Assembly (NCBI GenBank): GCA_017961965.1
Contig: JAGCWG010000594.1
Location: 1 to 6,279, forward strand
DNA length: 6,279 bases
From: Bacteroidaceae bacterium
Lineage (GTDB): Bacteria; Bacteroidota; Bacteroidia; Bacteroidales; Bacteroidaceae
Direction of reading: 5' to 3'
Positions 1-5,043 of this stretch are shown here, piece after piece. Position 1 is the first letter of the stretch; each line of letters begins with the position of its first letter. The notes beneath the pieces are model-generated. The model was not told the DNA's origin. It did no database searches and worked only from the letters and a program-made list of their open reading frames with translations. The translations under genes and the position numbers were made by a program.

Positions 1-654
1 ACCCTTCTCCTGCTGCTTCATTGCCTCCTTCCAGAGGATGTTCATGCTCTTTGTGTTTGAAGGGAAGAATCCATCAAGGTTGTTAGCCTTTACAGTCATG
101 TTGACGAAGTATGACTCAGGGATAAGCTCATAAACGATGTCGAGTGAACCGCCTGCGATAGGGAGTGACATGGTTACGCTTGACTCTGTCACGTCCTTTG
201 GCTCAAACTCGAAGTCGCTTGTCAGGATGTTTGTGCTCTTTCCGTCGATGCTGATGACGAAAGAGTTGTCGTCGCCGTCAAAGAGTACGACGTTGCCTCC
301 CTCCTGATTCTTGTAGTCAGGGTTGAGGATTTCAGCCTTCTTGAGCTGTGCTCCGTTGCTTGATACTGTGAGTGCAAGGAGGTCGTTCTTGATGACCGTT
401 GTTGTTTCCTTTATCTGGCGTGCTGCATGGAGAGGGTTGAGAGTGTCTGCAAGTTCAGCCATCTTCTCTGCGTTCTCCTTCTTAGCCTTTTCTTTCTCGA
501 TTTTTGCCTGTTCGATCATGCGAACATTCTCGATGGAGTCTCTAACTACCTGCTCTGCGTGACGCTGGGCAGCATCCTTCTGGCTGTACCATGTCCAGCC
601 GAAGAGGACAATCGCAATGAGAATCCATCCGATAAGTTGATTTTTATCCTTCAT
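1..654 (-). CDS. yidC: Membrane protein insertase YidC, N-terminal part (C-terminus beyond left edge)
   Basis: YidC inserts and folds inner-membrane proteins, alone or with SecYEG. The visible 218 residues begin MKDKNQLIGWILIAIVLFGW, a single membrane-spanning anchor at about residues 7-23. A lysine/glutamate-rich, probably helical linker follows (about 27-70), and then the start of the periplasmic beta-rich P1 domain (from about 86; segments such as NDLLALTVSSNGAQLKKAEI and VVLFDGDDNSF). This order is typical of Bacteroidetes YidC. The conserved five-helix insertase core lies beyond the window, so the family call rests on the N-terminal half alone. The ATG at 654-652 has only an A-rich leader (ACAAAAACAAT), as is usual in this phylum. 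In many Bacteroidales genomes yidC follows pyrG, but here the gene upstream is a divergent DUF1573 gene and yidC appears to start its own transcript. Confidence 0.9.
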   Translation of the reverse strand, partial: MKDKNQLIGWILIAIVLFGWTWYSQKDAAQRHAEQVVRDSIENVRMIEQAKIEKEKAKKENAEKMAELADTLNPLHAARQIKETTTVIKNDLLALTVSSNGAQLKKAEILNPDYKNQEGGNVVLFDGDDNSFVISIDGKSTNILTSDFEFEPKDVTESSVTMSLPIAGGSLDIVYELIPESYFVNMTVKANNLDGFFPSNTKSMNILWKEAMKQQEKG

Positions 655-836
655 ATTGTTTTTGTGTTATTATTTCCATTCTTTTGTACCTGCGGGCAAG
701 GACGAAGAAGAAGCCTTTCTTCATCTGCTCTTGGTGCGATAAACATAAAGCTCATAGTGACAGAAAAAGCCACGTAAAAGAGTTCTTTTTGTAACTCGGA
801 ATAGTTGTACTCCGTGTATTTGGAGTAAATGTCGTG

Positions 837-844
837 CAAAATTA
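837..844 (-). promoter_or_regulatory. Probable -7 promoter box for yidC (TAATTTTG)
   Basis: Read on the minus strand this is TAATTTTG, an exact match to the Bacteroidetes -7 consensus TAnnTTTG. It is the only such match on this strand between the yidC start and the neighbouring gene. I could not find a clear TTG or TTTG -33 element 19-21 bases upstream, so the call rests on the -7 box and the divergent layout. Transcription would begin at about 830. Confidence 0.45.
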
Positions 845-896
845 CAAAAAAATGTTATATTTCTATCATATTATGTGTTAATAATACTTTTTTTAC

Positions 897-904
897 TAAT
901 TTTG
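897..904 (+). promoter_or_regulatory. Probable -7 promoter box for the DUF1573 gene (TAATTTTG)
   Basis: TAATTTTG is an exact match to the Bacteroidetes -7 consensus TAnnTTTG and lies 38 bases before the ATG at 943. A start site near 911 would leave a leader of about 30 nt that is A-rich just before the ATG. The -33 region (about 872-879, TATGTGTT) is a poor match to TTTG. Confidence 0.5.
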
Positions 905-942
905 CTCGTGAAAATGTATTTTGAAAACAAAAAAAATCAAAT

Positions 943-1344
943 ATGAAGTCAAGAATAGTAATGATTCTCATCGCCCTCATGACTGCGATGAGCGTAAATG
1001 CAAAGAAGTATCCCCAGATGACATTCGAGAAGACAACGATAGATGTCGGGGAGTTCTCCGTAGAAGACCCTGTGCGTGTTGCAACTTTCAAGTTTACCAA
1101 TACTGGCAAGAAGAATCTCATTATCAACTATGCCCATGCGTCATGCGGATGTACTTCGGTTGAATATCCTAAAGACCCAATCTCTCCTGGTGCTACGGGT
1201 GAGATAAAGGTGACATACAACGGATTTGGCAAGATGACTGGTAAGTTCAAGAAGACCGTCACTCTCCGTTCTAACTGTAAGGCAGACGTCTCTCGCATCT
1301 TCATCACAGGCGACATGATTGACGTGCCTGTGTCTAAAAAATGA
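943..1344 (+). CDS. Small exported DUF1573-domain protein
   Basis: This is a 133-residue protein with a clear signal peptide: MKSR, a hydrophobic stretch at about 5-17, and a likely cut after VNA at residue 20. The mature part (about 23-128) is one DUF1573 domain, an immunoglobulin-like beta-sandwich common in Bacteroidetes secreted and periplasmic proteins. The hallmark lies at 66-91: the ASCGCTSVEYPKDPISPG core with Cys68 and Cys70, then a GEIKV strand. No catalytic function is established for the domain, so none is assigned. Export makes the periplasm or cell surface its likely place; there is no lipobox cysteine after the signal. The ATG at 943 is preferred over upstream or internal starts because it gives a complete signal peptide and follows an A-rich leader. 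The stop codon is the first TGA of a heptamer repeat array. The gene is divergent from yidC and well separated from recR, so it is probably transcribed alone. Confidence 0.88.
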   Translation: MKSRIVMILIALMTAMSVNAKKYPQMTFEKTTIDVGEFSVEDPVRVATFKFTNTGKKNLIINYAHASCGCTSVEYPKDPISPGATGEIKVTYNGFGKMTGKFKKTVTLRSNCKADVSRIFITGDMIDVPVSKK

Positions 1345-1376
1345 AGAATGAAGAATGAGGAATGAAGAATGAAGAA
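1342..1376 (+). repeat. Heptanucleotide tandem repeat, five TGAAGAA units
   Basis: There are five contiguous 7-base units with consensus TGAAGAA; only the third differs (TGAGGAA). The TGA of the first unit is the stop codon of the DUF1573 gene. On the opposite strand one frame would read FILHSSFFILHF, a low-complexity pattern I recognise as a frequent spurious translation in Bacteroidetes intergenic DNA. This is a simple-sequence repeat, not coding sequence. Confidence 0.85.
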
Positions 1377-1378
1377 TC

Positions 1379-1436
1379 CCCAGCCCCCAAAGGGGGAGTG
1401 GTTTCGTGGCATCTAAGAGAACCGTCTTGGCTCTCT
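1379..1436 (+). repeat. Composite hairpin repeat, copy 1 (divergent)
   Basis: A GC-rich palindrome (CCCCC, loop AAA, GGGGG; 1384-1396) is followed by a second hairpin. Its arms are AGAGAACC (1416-1423) and GGCTCTCT (1429-1436), with loop GTCTT and a single A·C mismatch. Two further copies with the same order of parts lie at 4001-4151 and 5044-5120. This copy is the least similar and lacks the CTAAAGC box that links the two hairpins elsewhere. It lies downstream of the DUF1573 gene and could stop or stabilise its transcript, but no T tract follows. Confidence 0.55.
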
Positions 1437-1446
1437 CCCTCGACCC

Positions 1447-1556
1447 TTCCCATGAGGAGCTGATGAGGACTCATTGAGGAGGCTTTCGTGAGTCTCATAA
1501 TAGTCTCATGTGAGTCAGTACTTAGTCACTACTGAGTCAGTACTTAGTCGCTATTT
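1447..1556 (+). repeat. Degenerate 11-bp tandem repeat array, about ten units
   Basis: The word AGTC begins at 1491, 1502, 1513, 1524, 1535 and 1546, exactly 11 bases apart each time. TGAGGA begins at 1453, 1464 and 1475, also 11 apart and in the same 11-base register. The last six units read AGTCTCATAAT, AGTCTCATGTG, AGTCAGTACTT, AGTCACTACTG, AGTCAGTACTT and AGTCGCTATTT. A period of 11 cannot keep a reading frame, so the array is not a coding repeat. Nested in it is a near-perfect inverted repeat, ATGAGGACTCA (1463-1473) with TGAGTCTCAT (1489-1498), which pairs with one bulged G. Confidence 0.75.
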
Positions 1557-1599
1557 TGACTCGTAGTTGCCTGTGCCTCGCTATTGCTATGTGCTTCCC

Positions 1600-1655
1600 T
1601 TACGTTTCTCTTAAGTTTCAAAGAGAAATATAAGAGGATGGTAAGAGAAATGTAA
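1600..1655 (+). repeat. 14-bp inverted repeat with an alternative shorter hairpin, upstream of the recR promoter
   Basis: TTACGTTTCTCTTA (1600-1613) pairs with TAAGAGAAATGTAA (1642-1655) over 14 positions with a single G·T. Part of the same left arm (1605-1612) can instead pair with AAGAGAAA (1621-1628) as an 8-bp hairpin with an 8-base loop. The two right-hand partners are direct repeats 22 bases apart (AAGAGAAATATAA and AAGAGAAATGTAA). The element ends 16 bases before the -33 box of the recR promoter, so it lies outside the expected recR transcript and would act as DNA, for example as an operator. Confidence 0.6.
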
Positions 1656-1670
1656 TAATCATCACTAAAT

Positions 1671-1701
1671 TTTGTTTGGCGGCTTTTTTTTTGTAACTTT
1701 G
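1671..1701 (+). promoter_or_regulatory. Promoter of the recR operon (TTTG-N19-TAACTTTG)
   Basis: TTTG at 1671-1674, a 19-base spacer and TAACTTTG at 1694-1701 match the Bacteroidetes primary sigma consensus TTTG-N19-21-TAnnTTTG in both boxes and in spacing. Transcription would start near 1708, leaving a leader of about 30 nt before recR. The spacer contains nine consecutive T (1684-1692). An inverted pair GGCGGC (1678-1683) and GCCGCC (1701-1706) brackets the -7 region. This is the best-supported promoter in the window. Confidence 0.8.
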
Positions 1702-1739
1702 CCGCCGTTTTAACTGAATTACTAATATAGACGACGGAA

Positions 1740-2357
1740 ATGAACCAACAGTATTCCTCTGCTCTTTTGGAACGCGCTGTGGACGAGTTTGCCAAACTGC
1801 CTGGAATAGGCAGGAAGACGGCTATGCGCCTTGTCTTGCACACCTTGAGGCTTGAGGTTGGTACGGTTGATAGTTTCTGCCACGCTATACAGAACCTAAG
1901 GCACGAGGTACAGTATTGCAGGGTGTGCCATAACATCTCCGACACGGAAGTGTGTCAGTTGTGCTCCAATCCTCAGCGTGACGCAAGCACGGTGTGTGTG
2001 GTTGCCAATATCCAGGATGTGATGGCAATAGAGGCTACCATGCAGTACCACGGACTTTATCACGTCCTTGGCGGGGTCATAAGCCCTATGGACGGAATAG
2101 CTCCGAGCGACCTTGAGATTGACAGCCTTGTGGAGAGAGTGGATGCAGGGGGTGTGAAGGAGGTCATCCTTGCACTCAGCAGTACGATGGAGGGTGACAC
2201 TACCAACTTCTTCATCTACCGTAAGCTGGCACATAATACAGATGTGAAGCTTACCGTCCTTGCACGAGGAATGTCAATAAATGATGAGCTTCAATATACC
2301 GACGAGATGACTCTCGGACGCTCGCTCATCAATCGAGTGCCTTTTACTGGAAACTAA
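1740..2357 (+). CDS. recR: Recombination mediator protein RecR
   Basis: RecR works in the cytoplasm with RecO (and RecF) to load RecA onto SSB-coated single-stranded DNA at gaps. The 205-residue length is usual for the family. In order it shows a helix-hairpin-helix ([15 protein letters not shown], 20-34), a four-cysteine zinc finger (Cys60, Cys63, Cys72, Cys75), a Toprim domain (about 83-178, including QDVMAIE and [18 protein letters not shown]) and a C-terminal Walker-B-like tail ([14 protein letters not shown]). One oddity is at residue 89: where E. coli has ICVVES, this protein has VCVVAN, so the conserved Toprim glutamate is an alanine. The rest of the protein looks intact. The ATG at 1740 is about 30 bases downstream of the predicted transcription start and gives the usual N-terminus ([20 protein letters not shown]). 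It is the first gene of an apparent three-gene operon; the next ORF starts 5 bases after its stop. Confidence 0.97.
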   Translation: MNQQYSSALLERAVDEFAKLPGIGRKTAMRLVLHTLRLEVGTVDSFCHAIQNLRHEVQYCRVCHNISDTEVCQLCSNPQRDASTVCVVANIQDVMAIEATMQYHGLYHVLGGVISPMDGIAPSDLEIDSLVERVDAGGVKEVILALSSTMEGDTTNFFIYRKLAHNTDVKLTVLARGMSINDELQYTDEMTLGRSLINRVPFTGN

Positions 2358-2362
2358 CAAAT

Positions 2363-2815
2363 ATGGAAAAGAAAACAGAGAAAGTCTTATTATACATAAA
2401 ATCAAGTATCGTCGCATCAATGGTCATCGCAATTGCCGTGGCTGTGTGTGGCGAACTCAATATGTTTGTAGATTATGTCGTGGAACCAAAGGGTGAGGAT
2501 GAGTTCATTCTCAATCTCGTAACCATTTGTCTCACGATAATAGGCGTACCACTTACGCTTAAATTCTACTCACTCTGTATCAACCATTCGCTCCGCCGAA
2601 TGGATAATGATGAGGCTCTCAACCGCCTCCTACGTTATGCCTTGGTGCGCAGCCTTACTTTGTGCGCCATTGCTGTAGTGGATATGTGCGCTTATTATCT
2701 GACATTCAACATTACTGGAGCCATGTGTGCCCTCGTTGTTGGTGTGATAATGCTCATGTGCTGGCCAAAGCGCAAGCAGATAGACGCTTATCTTGAGAAA
2801 GTGAATCAGGAATAA
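2363..2815 (+). CDS. Small integral membrane protein of unknown function
   Basis: I do not recognise a named family for this 150-residue protein. It has four likely membrane helices at about residues 9-29, 48-70, 93-115 and 117-134. A charged loop lies between the first two (EPKGEDE, 41-47) and a second between helices 2 and 3 (RRMDNDEALNRLLR, 78-91). The basic tail (PKRKQIDAYLEKVNQE) suggests a cytoplasmic C-terminus, and the lysine-rich first residues suggest a cytoplasmic N-terminus. No catalytic motif is visible. It starts 5 bases after recR and ends 18 bases before the glycosyltransferase, so it is almost certainly co-transcribed with both. From memory, a small membrane protein between recR and a glycosyltransferase is a recurring arrangement in Bacteroidales; that suggests, but does not show, an envelope role. 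Confidence 0.85.
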   Translation: MEKKTEKVLLYIKSSIVASMVIAIAVAVCGELNMFVDYVVEPKGEDEFILNLVTICLTIIGVPLTLKFYSLCINHSLRRMDNDEALNRLLRYALVRSLTLCAIAVVDMCAYYLTFNITGAMCALVVGVIMLMCWPKRKQIDAYLEKVNQE

Positions 2816-2833
2816 GGAACGGAGAGTGGGAGG

Positions 2834-3997
2834 ATGAAGATATCTGTCGTCATAGTAAACTATAATGTGAAGCGCTACGTGGAGCAATGTCTGCTCTCCG
2901 TTGAGCGTGCTTTGCATGGTATGACGGGAGAGGTCTATGTGGTTGACAACAACAGCACGGACAACTCTGTGGAATATCTCAAGAGCAAGTTCCCTTGGGT
3001 TTATTTCATCAGGAATGACTTTAACGCAGGATTCTCCAAAGCAAACAATCAGGCTTTGCGAGTGGCAAGAGGCGAGTACGTCCTGCTCCTCAATCCTGAC
3101 ACTATAATAGGAGAGAATACGCTCAGGGATTGCGTTGCTTTCCTCGATGCCCACCCGGATGCAGGTGGCGCAGGAGTGAGGATGCTCCGTGTTGACGGTT
3201 CCTTTGCTCCTGAGTCAAAGCGTGGAGTACCAACACCTTGGACATCATTCTGCAAGATGACGGGGCTTTGCTCCCTCTTTCCTCAGAGTCGTGTCTTTGG
3301 CAGATATTATATGCAGTTTATCCCATCCGACAAGGTGGGACAAATAGAGATAATGTCGGGTGCGTGTATGTTTATGCGCAAGAGCGTGCTTGACAAATGC
3401 GGATTGCTTGATGAGGACTTCTTCATGTATGGCGAGGACATCGACCTCTCATACCGAATACTCAAGGCTGGTTACAAGAACTACTACATCCCTACAAGCA
3501 TTCTGCATTACAAGGGCGAGAGTACGCAGAAATGCTCGTTCAGGTATGTTAATGCGTTCTATAACTCCATGCTTATCTTCTTCCATAAGCATTTTGGACG
3601 CTACAACTTCCCGCTCATTCTCATCGTCACCCTCGCCATCTATGGCAAGGCGGTACTTACGTTCATCACGCAGCAGTTCAGGCGCCGTTCAGTCAAGCGT
3701 CAGACATCTGTACAGTATATGAGAAGTAAGCGTTATCTCCTTGTCGGCAAGGGTCGTAATCTCAGGGATATGGAGGCGTTGATGGAGAAGAATCATCTGT
3801 ACCATTCCATTTCGTCATCTATTCCAGAGAAGTCGGAAAAAACAGCCGACTATGTTGTATTTGATACGGACGCATACTCATTTGAGGACATACTCGAATG
3901 GTTCCGACATAATGAAGAGATGAGGCCACGTCCGCTCATTGCCACTTATCTCAGTCTCAACAAGACTATCATCACAGGTAATCTTGTGATTGAGTAG
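2834..3997 (+). CDS. Family 2 glycosyltransferase with C-terminal Rossmann-like extension
   Basis: This is a GT-A fold glycosyltransferase, probably adding a sugar from a nucleotide donor to a lipid-linked or surface glycan at the cytoplasmic membrane. The catalytic domain covers about residues 1-230: KISVVIVNYN at the N-terminus, the donor-binding VVDNNSTDNS (36-45), NPD in the DxD position (87-89), and MYGEDIDLSYR (198-208) with the likely acid residues Glu201 and Asp202. It resembles WbbL/rhamnosyltransferase-type GT2 enzymes, but the sugar cannot be read from sequence. One hydrophobic helix lies at about 258-278. Residues 299-387 form an extra domain beginning RYLLVGKGRN and continuing DYVVFDTDAYSFEDILEW, which looks like a shortened nucleotide-binding fold. 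GGAG at 2821-2824 lies 9 bases before the ATG, one of the few Shine-Dalgarno-like signals here. It is the last gene of the recR operon. Confidence 0.92.
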   Translation: MKISVVIVNYNVKRYVEQCLLSVERALHGMTGEVYVVDNNSTDNSVEYLKSKFPWVYFIRNDFNAGFSKANNQALRVARGEYVLLLNPDTIIGENTLRDCVAFLDAHPDAGGAGVRMLRVDGSFAPESKRGVPTPWTSFCKMTGLCSLFPQSRVFGRYYMQFIPSDKVGQIEIMSGACMFMRKSVLDKCGLLDEDFFMYGEDIDLSYRILKAGYKNYYIPTSILHYKGESTQKCSFRYVNAFYNSMLIFFHKHFGRYNFPLILIVTLAIYGKAVLTFITQQFRRRSVKRQTSVQYMRSKRYLLVGKGRNLRDMEALMEKNHLYHSISSSIPEKSEKTADYVVFDTDAYSFEDILEWFRHNEEMRPRPLIATYLSLNKTIITGNLVIE

Positions 3998-4061
3998 GGG
4001 TCCCCCTCCCCATCCCTCCCCGAGGGGAGGGTGACTAAAGCCAGAAGCGAGGCTGCTCTTT

Positions 4062-4151
4062 CGAGCCTTCCGTGGCTTTAGCGTTTCATCTCGAGTCATG
4101 CTTGGCTCGCTTCTCTCTTTTCGAGCCGTCTTTGGCTCGCCGTTTTTTTAC
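4062..4151 (+). repeat. Three 30-bp tandem units, each with a CGAGYC-GGCT hairpin
   Basis: CGAGCC, CGAGTC and CGAGCC begin at 4062, 4092 and 4122, and GGCT begins at 4074, 4104 and 4134, an exact 30-base period. Units two and three form 6-bp stems closing 6-base loops (ATGCTT and GTCTTT; the second unit has one G·T pair). Unit one has kept only GCC/GGC of this stem and instead pairs its right arm with the CTAAAGCC box upstream. The three units look like an expanded form of the single hairpin between hisG and hisD. Confidence 0.75.
4122..4149 (+). terminator. Probable intrinsic terminator after the recR operon
   Basis: Stem CGAGCC (4122-4127), loop GTCTTT and GGCTCG (4134-4139) are followed after three bases by seven T (4143-4149). 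The 3-base gap and the modest 6-bp stem make it weaker than a textbook terminator. It lies about 150 bases after the glycosyltransferase stop and 40 bases before hisG. It could therefore end the recR transcript or, if hisG is transcribed from upstream, act as a conditional terminator in the his leader. Confidence 0.5.
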
Positions 4152-4189
4152 ACAAAACAGAATAATAACAATTAAAATCGCAAAATAAA

Positions 4190-5041
4190 ATGCTTAGAAT
4201 TGCAGTTCAATCAAAGGGACGTCTTTACGAAGACACAATCAATCTCCTTCAGGAGGCAGGTATCAAGGTTCCAAGTAGCAAGCGCACCTTGCTTGTACAG
4301 GCAAGCAACTTCCCACTTGAGGTTCTTTATCTCCGCGATGATGATATTCCTCAGACAGTTGCAGACGGAGTGGCTGATATCGGTATCGTAGGAGAGAATG
4401 AGTTCGTAGAGCGTGGCGAGGACGCAGAAATCATCAAGCGTCTCGGTTTCTCCAAGTGCCGCATCTCTCTTGCTATTCCTAAGGCAATAGAGTATCCTGG
4501 TGTTCAATGGTTTGACGGTAAGAAGATTGCTACTTCTTATCCTAACATCCTTCGTACATTCATGAAGGAGAACAACATCAACATCGACATCCATGTTATT
4601 CAGGGTTCTGTGGAGATTGCTCCGGGTATTGGACTTGCCGATGGTATCTTTGATATCGTAAGCTCTGGCTCTACTCTCGTAAGCAATAACCTCCGTGAGG
4701 TTGAGGTTGTCATGCAGAGTGAGGCTCTCCTTATTGGCGACAAGAAGCTTTCTGACGAGAAGAAGGCTGTACTTGACGAGCTTCTTTTCCGTATCAACTC
4801 TGTTCTTATTGCTGAGGACAAGAAGTATGTGAGCATGAACGCTCCTAAGTCAAGCCTCGAAAAGATTATCGAGGTTCTCCCGGGTCTCAAGAGCCCTACT
4901 ATCATTCCACTTGCTGATCCTGACTGGTGCTCAGTATCTGCCGTTCTCGATGAGAAGCATTTCTGGGAAATCGTAGGTCAGCTCAAGTCATTCGGAGCAG
5001 AGGGAATCCTCGTTACTCCAATCGAAAAGATGATACTTTAA
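4190..5041 (+). CDS. hisG: ATP phosphoribosyltransferase, long form
   Basis: HisG joins ATP and PRPP to make phosphoribosyl-ATP, the first and feedback-controlled step of histidine synthesis, in the cytoplasm. The 283-residue length and the C-terminal domain mark it as the long, self-sufficient form that needs no HisZ. Visible parts: LRIAVQSKGRL (2-12) and VADGVADIGIVGENEF (57-72) in the first lobe, the PRPP-binding loop DGIFDIVSSGSTL (151-163), then the regulatory histidine-binding domain (about 208-283) with KKYVSMNAP (211-219), LPGLKSPTIIPLAD (230-243) and the ending GILVTPIEKMIL. These blocks match the E. coli enzyme in order. The ATG at 4190 is preceded by an A-rich leader with no Shine-Dalgarno box. 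I found no TAnnTTTG promoter between the terminator-like hairpin and the gene. hisD follows 113 bases later in the same direction, as in a his operon. Confidence 0.97.
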   Translation: MLRIAVQSKGRLYEDTINLLQEAGIKVPSSKRTLLVQASNFPLEVLYLRDDDIPQTVADGVADIGIVGENEFVERGEDAEIIKRLGFSKCRISLAIPKAIEYPGVQWFDGKKIATSYPNILRTFMKENNINIDIHVIQGSVEIAPGIGLADGIFDIVSSGSTLVSNNLREVEVVMQSEALLIGDKKLSDEKKAVLDELLFRINSVLIAEDKKYVSMNAPKSSLEKIIEVLPGLKSPTIIPLADPDWCSVSAVLDEKHFWEIVGQLKSFGAEGILVTPIEKMIL

Positions 5042-5043
5042 GA

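Larger units (their letters stand above)
655..942. other. Divergent intergenic region between yidC and the DUF1573 gene
   Basis: This AT-rich gap of 288 bases separates two divergently transcribed genes. It holds one TAATTTTG promoter box per strand, with the two boxes about 50 bases apart. If the minus-strand box is used, the yidC leader would be about 175 nt long. That leader contains one small perfect hairpin (stem GAAGAA/TTCTTC, loop of four, 707-722), too weak to interpret. I see no convincing small gene: the only minus-strand frame running through the leader would have to start at a TTG inside the promoter box. Confidence 0.55.
4001..4151 (+). repeat. Composite hairpin repeat, copy 2 (largest)
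   Basis: The element starts with a GC-rich palindrome, CCCTCCC (4014-4020), loop CGAG, GGGAGGG (4025-4031). CTAAAGCCA (4035-4043) follows; it pairs perfectly with TGGCTTTAG (4073-4081), enclosing a smaller AGGCT/AGCCT stem. Three GGCT-type hairpins come next, described as their own entry. The first part aligns with copy 3 at 5044-5120: both have the ccctcc palindrome, G-CTAAAGC, AGA, CTTTC, and an AGCC..TCC..TGGCT hairpin in the same order. AGAAGCGAG (4043-4051) can also pair with CTCGCTTCT (4106-4114), so several folds compete. Confidence 0.7.

Noticed and set aside
323..777. Plus-strand open frames in the yidC region
   Set aside because: They are antisense to a clear YidC N-terminus with membrane anchor and periplasmic domain; their cysteine- and serine-rich products look like shadow translations.
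651..839. Possible 62-codon gene or upstream ORF on the minus strand, overlapping the yidC start
   Set aside because: It would need a TTG start that lies inside the predicted promoter box. It has no ribosome-binding context and its product shows no recognisable domain. It reads as leader sequence.
1342..1556. CRISPR array
   Set aside because: The repeat units are 7 and 11 bases with no unique spacers between them, and no cas gene is present.
1345..1739. Insertion-sequence remnant in the long repeat-rich gap
   Set aside because: There is no transposase fragment in any frame, no pair of terminal inverted repeats bounding the gap, and no target-site duplication that I can find.
2630..3154. Minus-strand open frame of 174 codons across two plus-strand genes
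   Set aside because: It is antisense to the membrane protein and the glycosyltransferase N-terminus, both well supported, and has no recognisable motif.
3998..4189. Classical histidine attenuator with a His-codon leader peptide before hisG
   Set aside because: I see no short ORF with a run of CAC/CAT codons. Related hairpins occur in the hisG-hisD gap and downstream of an unrelated gene, which fits a dispersed repeat better than a dedicated his attenuator.
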